Below, in pieces: positions 20,187 through 29,850 of a stretch of DNA of 64,000 nucleotides. The position numbers were made by a program, and so were the translations under genes. The first letter of the stretch is position 1. Every line of letters starts with the position of its first letter. Origin of the DNA: Choristoneura fumiferana (taxonomy: Eukaryota; Arthropoda; Insecta; Lepidoptera; Tortricidae); assembly GCF_025370935.1 (NCBI RefSeq), contig NC_133485.1, positions 1,239,257 through 1,303,256 of the forward strand. Direction: 5' to 3'. The notes under the pieces are model-generated. The model was not told where the DNA came from, ran no database searches, and saw only the letters and a list, made by a program, of their open reading frames with translations.

Positions 20187-20380
20187 ATTATATAATGTGT
20201 GAGGATGTGTTGCGAGGGATGTTTTTTTTTATTAACCAATAGAAACGCTTCATTTACAATCCCGCACAGCACATCTCTGGTGGAAACAGCCGAGCGGAGC
20301 AGGCGAGTTAAATGAAAGCGTTTCTATTGGTTAATAAAAAAACATATTCTTCGCACACACATTCAACGCTGCTATATAAT
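20187..20380. mobile_element. MITE with TTATTAACCAATAGAAACGC arms, copy A
   Basis: Long imperfect inverted repeats contain GATGTGTTGCGAGGGATG...TTATTAACCAATAGAAACGC on the left and its complement on the right. Tips TATATAATG/CTATATAAT suggest an AT-rich target. The GC-rich loop is GCCGAGCGGAGCAGGCGAG. No ORF. Confidence 0.7.
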
Positions 20381-20505
20381 GGAACACATTTTCTAAAGCT
20401 ACCTTTACATTAAAACAGTGTGGTTTAGGTTTGAAATTCAAGATTAAAGAATGAAAAAAATACTACTTATCAGTATAATTTTCAACTGAGTTTAATGTCG
20501 CATAT

Positions 20506-20600
20506 GAATTAAAAAAATATCTAAGGTGCGAGCCAGAGTTTGAACCCAAGATCATCTACTTGAGAGATCTTACGTCAAACCACTAGGCCACCACAGCCTA
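20506..20600 (-). mobile_element. tRNA-derived SINE head, copy A
   Basis: Minus strand: GGCTGTGGTGGCCTAGTGGT (A-box-like), then CTTGGGTTCAAACTCTGGCT (B box). Only the head and the first bases of the body remain. Confidence 0.6.
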
Positions 20601-20639
20601 ACAACACAATACAAGTAATAGACAGTACATCGACTTCAT

Positions 20640-20835
20640 ACTAGCGCCCGAATCGACGCACGCACACAGCCAAGCGTCATTTACACGGCCGCTAACCAAT
20701 CTTCGCAAGACGAAACTACACAGTGCCACGCCGCGCGCCGCAGTCCGGTCGCTGGTCGAGTACTGTGCCGCACCGCCCGCTCTATTCGCCCCCGTTTCGA
20801 TTCCGTAACGTACGCTAACGCTTGGTACTAACTAG
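20640..20835 (+). promoter_or_regulatory. GC-rich island ending in a splice donor, possible first exon, copy A
   Basis: A GC-rich block, unlike its AT-rich surroundings, holds CGCACGCACACAGCC, CACGCCGCGCGCCGCAG and CACCGCCCGCTCTATTCGCC. It ends GGTACTAACTAG|GTAAGTACT, a consensus 5' splice donor with the intron at 20,836. No long ORF and no TATA box near a likely start. An untranslated first exon or promoter of a host gene outside this window is an inference. An orphan GC-rich piece of a transposon is the alternative. Confidence 0.35.
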
Positions 20836-20970
20836 GTAAGTACTATAATATTGAATAATGGCGTAATTTAATAATAACATAGCCGTTTCGAACTTGCCGC
20901 AATAGACGCAATTTTTTTTCTATTACCTACCAACTTTATACAGGCATTGTGTGATATAATAGGTAATAAT

Positions 20971-21277
20971 CATTATGATGATGATGATCATGATGATGAT
21001 GTGATCCTGTTATCCCTCACTAGGGACATAGGGCTCGTAGAAGAGTTTTCCATTTGGCTCGATCTTGCGCGGCTTCTTCCAGCTCTTCCCAGCCGAGACC
21101 AATTGAGCCAGCCTCCTTCTCAACTGATCGCCTCCACGTGGTCCGAGGACGTCCTGGCCGTCTTCTGCCCAGTAGATTGCCAACGGAGACCCTGCTTGGG
21201 CAGGTGATCATTCGACCCTCGAAGCGTGTGTCCAATCCATCGCCATTTCCTTATCATAACTTCTCGGCTTACTGGAA
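20971..21277 (-). pseudogene. RTE-like LINE C-terminal end, second family, copy A
   Basis: The minus strand encodes a GRRRPGRPRTTWRRSVEKEA block followed by WEELEEAAQDRAKW...LRALCP. One extra base near 21,168 breaks the frame that is open in copy B. ATGATGATGATCATGATGATG at 20,975-21,000 is the tail. Confidence 0.75.
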
Positions 21278-21468
21278 TCATTATATTCTTTATAAATAAA
21301 AGATTAGATAAAGGCCTACCAACTTATAATTAATTATTTATATTTTTATTATTTGATCATAAAACTAACCTATGTTTCATTCCTACACCTAAAACTACAC
21401 ACGTAAAATAAAAATCTACACACGTCTGTTTTACTTTTTGTAGACGCCAAGCTCCGCCCAGCCGTAGG

Positions 21469-22115
21469 TATAAATTTCAAGAATACGGCCGAGTCAATCT
21501 ACTGCCTATACTGTATTATGCTAACACTTAAGGTATGTACCTACCTACCAAATACTATGAGTACAGTTTGCATAATCTTATTATTCTTTTGTGTGCGAGT
21601 TTTATCTTACATCTCCTATAATATAACAATATAAAGTGGATTTTAGCTAATGCGATTGGTCGTTTCTGCTCGTCTCCGCTCTGCTTTAATGGAAGCGTAC
21701 CCCGACATTGATAGATTGCTGGGTCATATCCGGGCCAGACGCAGCTCGAGACGTTCACAATTACCAATTCATATCAAAATATTTTCAGATTTACATTCAT
21801 CACAAAATCGGTTTGTTTCAGAAACAATGAAAAATGTGAAAATGTATAACTCCATCTTCATCTAAGTAAAAAAGCCATTGTGTTAGTACAGGAGTTTATG
21901 GAAAAATTGAATACTGAATTAGATGTCCGAACTGTAGACTAGGGTCGCATAAACTATTAAGTTATTACCTTTTTATAAATTAAGTCGCGTCTTACCGCGC
22001 CTTAGAATAGAGATTATGCAAACTGTACCCATAGTATTTGGTAGGTAGGTACATACGTTAAGTTGTTAGCAGAATACAAGTAATAGGATTGACTCAGCAG
22101 TTCTTGAAATTTATA
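21469..22115. mobile_element. Foldback element, about 115-bp inverted arms, copy A
   Basis: Arms (about 21,469-21,585 and 22,003-22,115) share TATAAATTTCAAGA, GAGTCAATC, GTACCTACCTACCAAATACT and ACAGTTTGCATAATCT in inverted order. The interior has no credible ORF; a 70-residue frame in each direction is of no known family. Confidence 0.65.
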
Positions 22116-22333
22116 AAAAAAAATACAAAATATATACTATAAATATCAAAGTGATATTCCTCAGTAGCTAATGATATGGATCTAACTAATAAGTAGTGCA
22201 AGAATTTGCAAAATTTGTAATAGAGTAAAAGAAAGAAGTATGAATAGGATTTCCTTCCATGAAACTAGTATGAAAAAGTGTATACAGAAAGTATAGTACA
22301 GTAAGAACACTGACCGTACAAGATTATTATTTT

Positions 22334-22750
22334 GCAGGTGGAAGGACCTTGTGCAAGGTCCGCCGGATTGCTTGCCATCTTGCTCGCTAATCCTGCCTAG
22401 AAGCAGCAGTGTTTTGCACTGTTCGTTTCCGCGTGGAGAGTAAGACAGCTGGTTAAATTACTGGCACTTGAGGTATCCCAAGGTTGCCTGGAAGAGATCG
22501 CTCTGAAGCGATAAGGCCGCCTATTGCTTTCCTTAGAAAATCTCTATGTATATACTTGTGTTTTCTGTACTGTTTACTGTATTTGGTGTGTAATAAAGAG
22601 TTATTGTATTGTATTGTATCCCATATTAGGTCTCTAGGTTGGCAACGCATCTGCATCCCCCTGGTGTTGCAGGTGTCTATGGGCGTGGTGATCTCTTACC
22701 ATCAGGAGACCCACTTGCTTGTTTGCCATCCAGTCGAATAAAATAAAAAA
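22334..22750 (+). mobile_element. Bm1-like SINE interrupted by a LINE end, copy A
   Basis: The SINE runs from GCAGGTGGAAGGACCTTG to CCAGTCGAATAAAATAAAAA. It is broken after GAGGTATCCCA by the insertion at 22,481-22,615. 22,751-23,052 holds nothing recognisable before the gap. Confidence 0.8.
22481..22615 (+). mobile_element. Nested 135-bp LINE 3' end with target duplication, copy A
   Basis: AGGTTGCCTGGAAGAGATCG ... GCGATAAGGCCGCCTATTGC ... AATAAAGAGTTATTG(TATTG)n is a typical lepidopteran LINE 3' end. GTATCCCA at 22,473-22,480 is repeated at 22,616-22,623, an 8-bp target duplication that also restores the SINE. Confidence 0.8.
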
Positions 22751-23052
22751 TTAACTAAAGATTCAAAGCTTAGAACTCATAGACAATTCTGACTGCCAGC
22801 TCCCGTTCTAATTCCTTTACGATCCGAATCCGCCTGTAGTTTCATGGGGGTAATTTCCTTTGAGAAACGCCTTCAGAACGCTGTATATTGTTTATTCATT
22901 TGTAAAATAGATATTTGGGAGGGACTGAAGTTAACAAGTACGTTGACTTTATAATTTCAAGCTGGTAAGGAAGAGCGGAGATGACTCTTATAATCCTACT
23001 AGTATTATAATACGGTATTTGAATATTTTGTATATGTTTTTTAAAATTAAAA

Positions 23053-23152
23053 NNNNNNNNNNNNNNNNNNNNNNNNNNNNNNNNNNNNNNNNNNNNNNNN
23101 NNNNNNNNNNNNNNNNNNNNNNNNNNNNNNNNNNNNNNNNNNNNNNNNNNNN
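23053..23152. other. Assembly gap of exactly 100 N
   Basis: A round-number N run, the usual placeholder for a join of unknown size. Copy A ends at its left edge and a decayed LINE begins at its right edge. Confidence 0.99.
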
Positions 23153-25860
23153 TAAATACTAGGAAGATGTTCTAAGGAAATCAGTAAAACGTAATAAAGC
23201 GCTGGGTGGTCTGCGGGACCCTTTAATATCGATATTTTATCACAATCCGTTGAAAAAGACCAGTTTATTTCTGTTTTAAAATCTTTAATTAAATTTCTTA
23301 TTATAATGTCCCCACCAGAGTCACAACCACTTCGGCCACATGTATTGACAACATTGGTTAACTTGTAAGTATTTAGAAAAAAGCTGTATCAGTGGAGTAC
23401 GATCGGATCACAAAGCTCAAACAGTGAAGTTACCTGGGCTAGGCGGGGTGTTAATCAAACCATAGAAATTAGCCGTTGAACAAACAAAGACTTGGACCGT
23501 CTCAAAAACAACATCGCGCAAAAAGTAAACAATTAAAAGTAAATACTAAAAATCCAAACGAAAATTTCAAGATATGTAAATACTGTATGCGAGGAATACG
23601 ATAAAACGTTAGTAATAAAACGTATTAAAATAGGAAACAAACTATCATTCAATGAATGGGCTACACCCGGAATACGTAGGAGTAGGGAACGTCTTATATG
23701 ATCTTTATGATAAGAAATCGTGTACCACTTGATTAACGTTTCCCCAGTATGTCAGGGATTATTCTAATTATTCAAAAATTATATGTAATAAAGCAAATAA
23801 GCAGCATGTAACTAATAAAATTAAGTCTCTGATGATAAAATTAAAAACAGTTGGAAAATTATAAATACTGAAACCGGTCGTCGACGTAAGAACGCGGAGT
23901 CCTCTATATCGTTAAAGATTAACAACGTATTAGAAGCGACGCGGTTAAAGTAGCTACGAGTTTAATACCTACTTCTCTAAAATCCCCATCGAAAACAAAA
24001 TGTCTCGCGTCCCTCAAAGTTAGCTGAATCGCTCTAAAAATAATGTATCTACAAACTTAAAACTAAATTACGCATGCCCCCTGTGACATCATTAAGACTA
24101 GATTATGAAAGTAAAAAACGGAAGACTTGTGGGGCGTCAGAAGGTTTCTACATCCTCATTAGATGCGTTGCTCCAACTTTAAGCAATATAATAGCTGATA
24201 GAAAGGCGTATTCCAGATTTGATGAAATTAGTAAAGTAGTTCCTATTTTCAAATCAGGTGATAAAGATAATCCCTCTGATTATCGTCCTGTGTCCATCCT
24301 ATCAGCGTTTAGCAAAATATTCGAAAAAATAATGCTGACGCAAATGATCTCGCATTTTAATACCCATAAAATCATGCATCCACAGCAGTTCGGATTCACA
24401 AAAGGCAGGTCTACTACAGACGCGGGTCATAGTTTAGTTAAATTCATATTGCAAGCTTGGCAGGAATCACATGACGCTATAGGTGTATCTGCGACCTTTC
24501 AAAAGCTTTTGATTGTGTGGATCATGATACTTTAATTTGTAAGTTAAATTTTATGGCATTCGTGGCCTCGCTTTAGAACTCATTAAATCTTACCTCACAC
24601 AAAGAAAGCAAAAGGTAGCGATTAACGGAACGGTATCGGAGGGATCTGCGGTCGAAATGGGAGTGCCTCAAGGATCCATTCTTGCCCCATTCCTGTATCT
24701 TATTTATGTAAATGACCTTACTTATATGGTAAGCCAAAAGTCGGGTATAGTTATGTTTGCTGACGACACGTCTTTACTGTTCAAGGTTAGTAGAAAAGAT
24801 ACCGACTTCATTGAGCCCAATGAAGAAACCCTGTCCGTGATATCCGCATGGTTTGCTGCCAATAATTTGTTACTAAATCCTAAGAAAACTAAATGTATTA
24901 AATTCTCGTTTGATAAATTCATCTAGCTCGAATTCAGTTTCTAATATAAAGTTAAATGGTCAAACTATTGAATTTGTAAAATCAACAGTATTTTTAGGAA
25001 TAACGCTCGATTCTAAACTACAGTGGGGACCTCACGTCACAGCAATCGCGGGTAGATTGAGCTCTGCTGCTTTTGCAGTTTGGAAAATACGGCAGCTAAC
25101 CGATGTGGCGACGGCACGGTTGGTGTATTTTGCTTACTTTAATAGCATTATTTCGTACGGCCTTATTTATGGGGATCTGCTGCAGACATTGAGTCAATTT
25201 TTATCTTACAAAAGAGAGCAATTAGAGCATTTATAATTTGAAGACGCGTGAATCTTTAAGATCTTTTTTTAAGGAAACAGATATCCTAACCCTGCCGTCG
25301 CTTTATGTTTTTGAAATAATCATGTATGTTAGGAAGAACATATGTGATTTTCCCACTAAACGTCGATAAGCCAAAGGCTACTAGAAACACAGGGAAGCTT
25401 AAAGTTCCATCTTACAGACTGGCTAAAACCAAAAGTCTTTTCTGGGAAATTGCATACGTTTTTATAATAAAATTCCAAAAAAATATTACAAATGAAACGG
25501 ATACAAAATTCAGATCTATTGTCAAGAAGACATTAATATCAAAGGCGTATTATAAAGTTAATGATTATATCATGGACAGGGATATTTGGAAATAATTCCG
25601 ATCCGCATTAGCGATCCCTTCAAATAGCGAACCTACTGTGTTAAAAATAAAGTTGTGTTAAATACTTGTGATGTATACATATCATTTAATAATATTGTAA
25701 ATCTGTTTTAAAAAATATTATATATACCTCGTTGAGTTTCTTGCCGGATTCTTCTCAGCAGAGGTTTTTCCGAACCGGTGGTAGATTTTTTTTGACATTC
25801 ATAAGTGCTTGTTATAGCCTAAATTGAATAAAGATATTTTGACTTTGACTTGACTTTGAC
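23153..25860 (+). mobile_element. Decayed CR1/Jockey-group LINE ending in (TTTGACT)-type tail
   Basis: Linker remnants (NEWATPGIRRSRERL near 23,655; INTETGR near 23,865) precede RT blocks and a C-terminal block. The 3' end reads GAGTTTCTTGCCGGATTCTT ... AATAAAGATATTTTGACTTT with TTGACTTTGAC repeats to 25,860. The same 3' end recurs at 59,333-59,478. The left end is cut by the gap. Confidence 0.85.
24074..25595 (+). pseudogene. Reverse transcriptase pseudogene in four broken frames
   Basis: Frame 1 (24,074-24,535) carries KVVPIFKSGDKDNPSDYRPV and QQFGFTKGRSTTDA, breaking at the A-motif region. Frame 2 (24,657-24,926) carries MGVPQGSILAP and FADDTSLLF, with catalytic Asp residues still present. 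Frame 3 (24,910-25,236) carries VFLGITLDSKLQWGPHV. Frame 4 (25,326-25,595) carries AYYKVNDYIMDRDIW at its end. Frame shifts and an in-frame loss of motif A make it inactive. It is a different lineage from the 3,563-5,242 RT (FADD here, YADD there; different 3' tail). Confidence 0.9.
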
Positions 25861-26610
25861 TATTGGAAGTCACGACTCATACGTTCCAAAGTGCATTAAA
25901 ATGGTGCAAGAAATGATGTACTACTATGTCGGGTTCGAATCCTGTCTAACACACACGAAAACTTATTGGTTTAAAAATAAAAACTTAAATTGGTACCGTT
26001 AGGTGTTTTCGTGCATTTGTAAAATTGTAAAAGTAGGTAGTCATTTAATAAATGTAGAATTATAAGTGGAATCACCCTAGAAATTATTAGTTAAAAATAC
26101 CTACAGTATTTTAGTAGGTACCTAATATTCCAACTTTGTATAATTAAATGAAATTATTGTTTAGCGTTATCTATCATATCTTCGATAGACGAGTTCGTTC
26201 ACCTTTATCAAGATTTGCTTCATTTATTTATCAATACATATATTTAACGAATAATAACAACAATTTTGTTGCTTATTTATTTAGTCAATAAAACCTAGGA
26301 ATTACAATAAATATTTTCAATTTGAATTAGTAGAGTTACAACTTTTAACACTGAAATGAGTTTAGGATATTAACACTAACAGTTCATAAATTTCGAAAAA
26401 AAAAATACTCATGCATTATTTTATGCACGCAGCTAATCAGTACAGTTTTAAACTTATCGGTGATACTGAGGTCGTCGATAAAGGGTCATTGAACTTTATT
26501 TTATCACATGTCACCTTGGTATCACAAAGTTTGTGTGACGACACATATGGTATACAACGTGATCGTGACATCACTGTTACATTTTGTGTAAATATTTTTT
26601 TAACAGCTAT

Positions 26611-26880
26611 GTGTGTCGTGGCTTAGCGGTTAGAAGTGACGCAGGGTTTGAGACCTGGATCTTTCGAAAACAAAGTGGAAATACAATTAGCATCCTTTTG
26701 TAGCCAAATTTCAAAAGCAGTAAATAATGGGTGCAGACAACCAGTTGGATTCCTAGTTTTTGCAAATAAAAATGGCATCATTGTATTATACTTTCTTAAA
26801 TTTTTAACATCTTTTTGTTATGTTACGCTACTTTGTCACGAATAAATGATTTTCTACTTCTATTTCTATACCTATGATAC
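26611..26880 (+). mobile_element. Candidate tRNA-derived SINE, copy B
   Basis: Counterpart of 11,764-12,035, with the same A-box-like and B-box-like head. Confidence 0.4.
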
Positions 26881-26884
26881 TAGA

Positions 26885-26962
26885 CTTTACTGGTGGCTTT
26901 CGCACGCGCAGTCCATAGATCCGACATTGAAGTGAAATTCCGGAATTTTACAAAATTCTTCA
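26885..26962 (+). repeat. Split CCCGCGG repeat, 5' half, copy B
   Basis: Counterpart of 12,048-12,118 with a cleaner match (GAAATTCCGGAATTTTAC) to the full copy at 52,513. Confidence 0.6.
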
Positions 26963-26965
26963 AAA

Positions 26966-27180
26966 ATCCTGCCGTGAAGCAGCAGTGCTTGCACTGTTGT
27001 GTTTCGGCGTGGAGAGTAAGACAGCCGGTGAAATTACTGGCACTTGAGGTATCCCATCTTAGGCCTCTAAGTTGCCAACGCATCTGCAATACCCTGGTGT
27101 TGCAGATGTTTATGGGCGGTGGTGATCTTTACTATCAGGAGACCCACTTGCTCGTTTGCCATCCAGTTGAATAAAAAAAT
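26966..27180 (+). mobile_element. Bm1-like SINE, 5' truncated, copy B
   Basis: Counterpart of 12,122-12,321. The middle of the SINE is intact here, unlike in copy A. Confidence 0.75.
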
Positions 27181-27203
27181 ATCGAAATTACCAATGACCA
27201 TAG

Positions 27204-27345
27204 GGCTGGTACATTTATCGCCCAACGTATTGGGATCACAAAGCAGCGTGGAAATGCAGCCAGCCTTATGGGCACTCTTGGGCTGGACAAGACTCGGGGG
27301 AATGGTACCTATATACTTACAGTTTACTTATTTTTAGGATAGTTT
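27204..27345 (+). mobile_element. Retroelement 3' end, QRIGI peptide, copy B
   Basis: Counterpart of 12,345-12,480; GCGTGG replaces GCGCGG in the peptide-coding part. Confidence 0.5.
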
Positions 27346-27371
27346 AGTATAAGTACATCAATAGTACCTAC

Positions 27372-27850
27372 ATATTAAATATATTGACCCGGATAACTCA
27401 CGTCTTAAATCGAGTTTAGCTCGACATGTTTCGGGCTAATTCGTAGCCCTTCGTCTTCAGCCGCGTATCCACTAGAGGCAGCCTCGGGACGAGCGGCTGC
27501 CTCGCTCCGAGGCCGCGCAAGTGGAGACGCTGCCAAAGGCATGGCTCAGACTGAGGCTCCTTTGAGCACGGCCAAAAAACCGACAAAATATGGCTCGGCT
27601 CGCGGTGCTCGGCCTGAGGCTGCTCTAATGGATACGCGGCTTTCGGAGCAACGCGACTCAGCGGCTGCTGCAACACGCGCACTGCGCGTCGCCGCTCCGC
27701 TCGCGCGACTACCCGACGAAACTGACACCGGCACACAACTACCCGCGTTTTCATCATCATTTTCATTACAACTGTCAATGTAGGGTAGCACACAACACTA
27801 CTTAAGAATGTTATATATTAAATATGAGTGAGTCTCACGGTAGTTTCATG
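27372..27850. mobile_element. CACGTCTTAAATCGAG...CTCACGGTAG element, copy B
   Basis: Counterpart of 12,511-12,989, nearly identical, with one extra C near 27,509. Confidence 0.65.
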
Positions 27851-27925
27851 TTCAAAATAGTACCTACCTTTACAATAATGCGTTTGTTTAAATAAATAAT
27901 TAATTACCCCTAAATTCTTCTAAGA

Positions 27926-28198
27926 AAAGAGTTCCAAAAAACTACATCGTGGTTCTCATTGTCATTGCATTAAAAGCAGCCGTGCAAATTAATATGAGTT
28001 TAAGCCCAGCGTTTTTGATTATGACATTTTATCCCTATCCCGTGGGAATTTTGGAGTAAAAAGTAGCCTATGCGTAATGTCAGACATTCAGCTACCTACA
28101 TGCCAAATTTCATCCGAATCTATCCAGCCGTTTTAGCGTGAAAGAGTAACTAACATACACAAACAAATACAAACTTCCGCATTTATAATATAAGTAGG
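27926..28198 (+). repeat. Split CCCGCGG repeat, 3' half, copy B
   Basis: Counterpart of 13,065-13,337. Confidence 0.65.
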
Positions 28199-28352
28199 AG
28201 TGGGGTATGAGTTTAAAACTTTTCAAACATCCAGAATATTAATGAAGACCAGACGATTATCATAAGTAATATAATCTTAATATCTTTTATATATATTTTA
28301 GCGAACGTATAAACACAGATTATACCCTACTTATAACACGTTTGGCGGCCAT

Positions 28353-28954
28353 AAGACCCCTTTTACACATGTTAGTTAGTAGCACGAGAGCATGCTACTG
28401 ACGAGCTAATGCTACCTACTAGCATGTGTGTACAGGGCATGCTTTTTAGTGGCATGCTCTCTAATAGCAGGCCTTGCTATTTTCGAGACCTGCTAGTTGA
28501 TGCGGGGGTGGAAGGGGGAAAGGTAATAATCAAGTGTGAACGCGTTTGTTTAATGAGCATGCTAGTATTGGTAGTGCCACGAGAGTTGCAAACAAAAAAA
28601 AGTTGCTAAAAGTGAATTAGTTATAAATTAATTAATTTATTACCGTTGCCTTTGCGAAAAGCCGTAACGGCCACAGGGTTGCAGCCGTAGGCCGTGGATT
28701 TAGAGATTTTTTGGCCTGAAAGCCGTAGAAAACTGTAATTGCCGTGGCAACACTGACATTGAACTGACAGGAGCATGCTATCAAAAGGCATGTGTATCGG
28801 AGTGTTTATTTCGAGCATGCTTATTTATGAGCATACTCAAAACTAGCATGTATATTGCTAGCAAATGTAAACAGTCCATGAGCACGCTCATTAGTGGCAT
28901 GCTCATAAGCATGCTAATAGTAACGAGCATGTGTAACAGTAGCTTAAGCGTCTT
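28353..28954. mobile_element. GAGCATGCT foldback element, copy B
   Basis: Counterpart of 13,491-14,095. The first cluster has lost and changed several phrases (for example CTAATAGCAGGCCTTGC), so the array itself is variable between copies. Confidence 0.5.
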
Positions 28955-29218
28955 AATAAATTGCACCACACTCCTTTCATCAACTCATTTAAAAACCTGA
29001 CTTGACGTGTCCCTTTTACTTACAGAGCTATCATAAAAGAGTCCATATAAAAGCTAAATAGAGGAATCGCCCTCGCTAATCGCTGGGAAACCCGCAAGGG
29101 ACGAGAAGGGACATTTTCTGAATAGCAGCACGCGACGCTCGTCGATACCTCAGGGCGGACATATGACGTCATCGGAAGTTATATACATAGTAGGAATGTT
29201 CATAGCTCAAAGAATAAT

Positions 29219-29410
29219 TTAAGTTGAAATGGCAATGGATGGACCACGAGTAACACCGCTCGAAGAACAGGTAACCGTAGTTGGGGAGTAAGATTCTTGA
29301 TTGGCGTGGCGACCACGAACCGATTTTGAGGTGTTGGCGGGCTTTCCAGTACTGACGGGCCACCGGTAGATTCAGATGACAAGTTGTCTTTCATTGTTCA
29401 ACAGTGATAT
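29219..29410 (+). mobile_element. RTE-type LINE fragment, copy B
   Basis: Counterpart of 14,384-14,575 with GAAATGGCAATGGATGGACC, slightly closer to the RTE pattern. Confidence 0.45.
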
Positions 29411-29752
29411 TGGGGATGTTACGGAGTTTCAAATCCGAAATCGACAAATCGGAACTTCCAATTGTAATTACACCTCCGTTGCCGGATTCAGCTACAACCC
29501 TCTTAAAGCGAAGGTGTTAACCGCTCGAAGCATAGCTAATTACTCGTAAAGACGTGTCAACCTGTACGAACAAGTTCATGCATGTTGCACGGGGCCCTTC
29601 TTCAAGTGCATTTTTTCGTCGATTATTCCTTCTCTTGTTACGCAATGTGCTGATTTGATGAAATTTTTTGCTGCTTTTTAAATATAAATATACACTTTCT
29701 ATTTATCCTTTTATCATTTATCGTCTGCCTCCTTGTGTCACTGTCTGTGTAA

Positions 29753-29850
29753 AATACAATACAATACAAATTTTCTTTATTGATCACCAAAAGCAGTACA
29801 GAGAAATTACAAAAATAGAAAAAAAATCAGGTAGATAATAGGCGTGTAAC
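29753..29850 (-). mobile_element. LINE 3' end with shorter (ATTGT)n tail, copy B
   Basis: Counterpart of 14,914-15,010; the tandem tail is two to three units shorter. Confidence 0.6.

Larger units (their letters stand above)
10997..23052. repeat. Copy A of the 12 kb duplicated segment
   Basis: Aligns by eye, end to end and in the same orientation, with 25,860-37,892. The offset drifts between about 14,795 and 14,863 because of many small indels. The left limit is CTATCGGAAGTCACG against CTATTGGAAGTCACG after the LINE tail; the right limit is the start of the 100-N gap. All repeats inside, including nested ones, are shared. Confidence 0.95.

Noticed and set aside
23053..23152. Biological boundary of a tandem duplication
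   Set aside because: Exactly 100 N is an assembly placeholder, so the boundary there is technical unless reads show otherwise.
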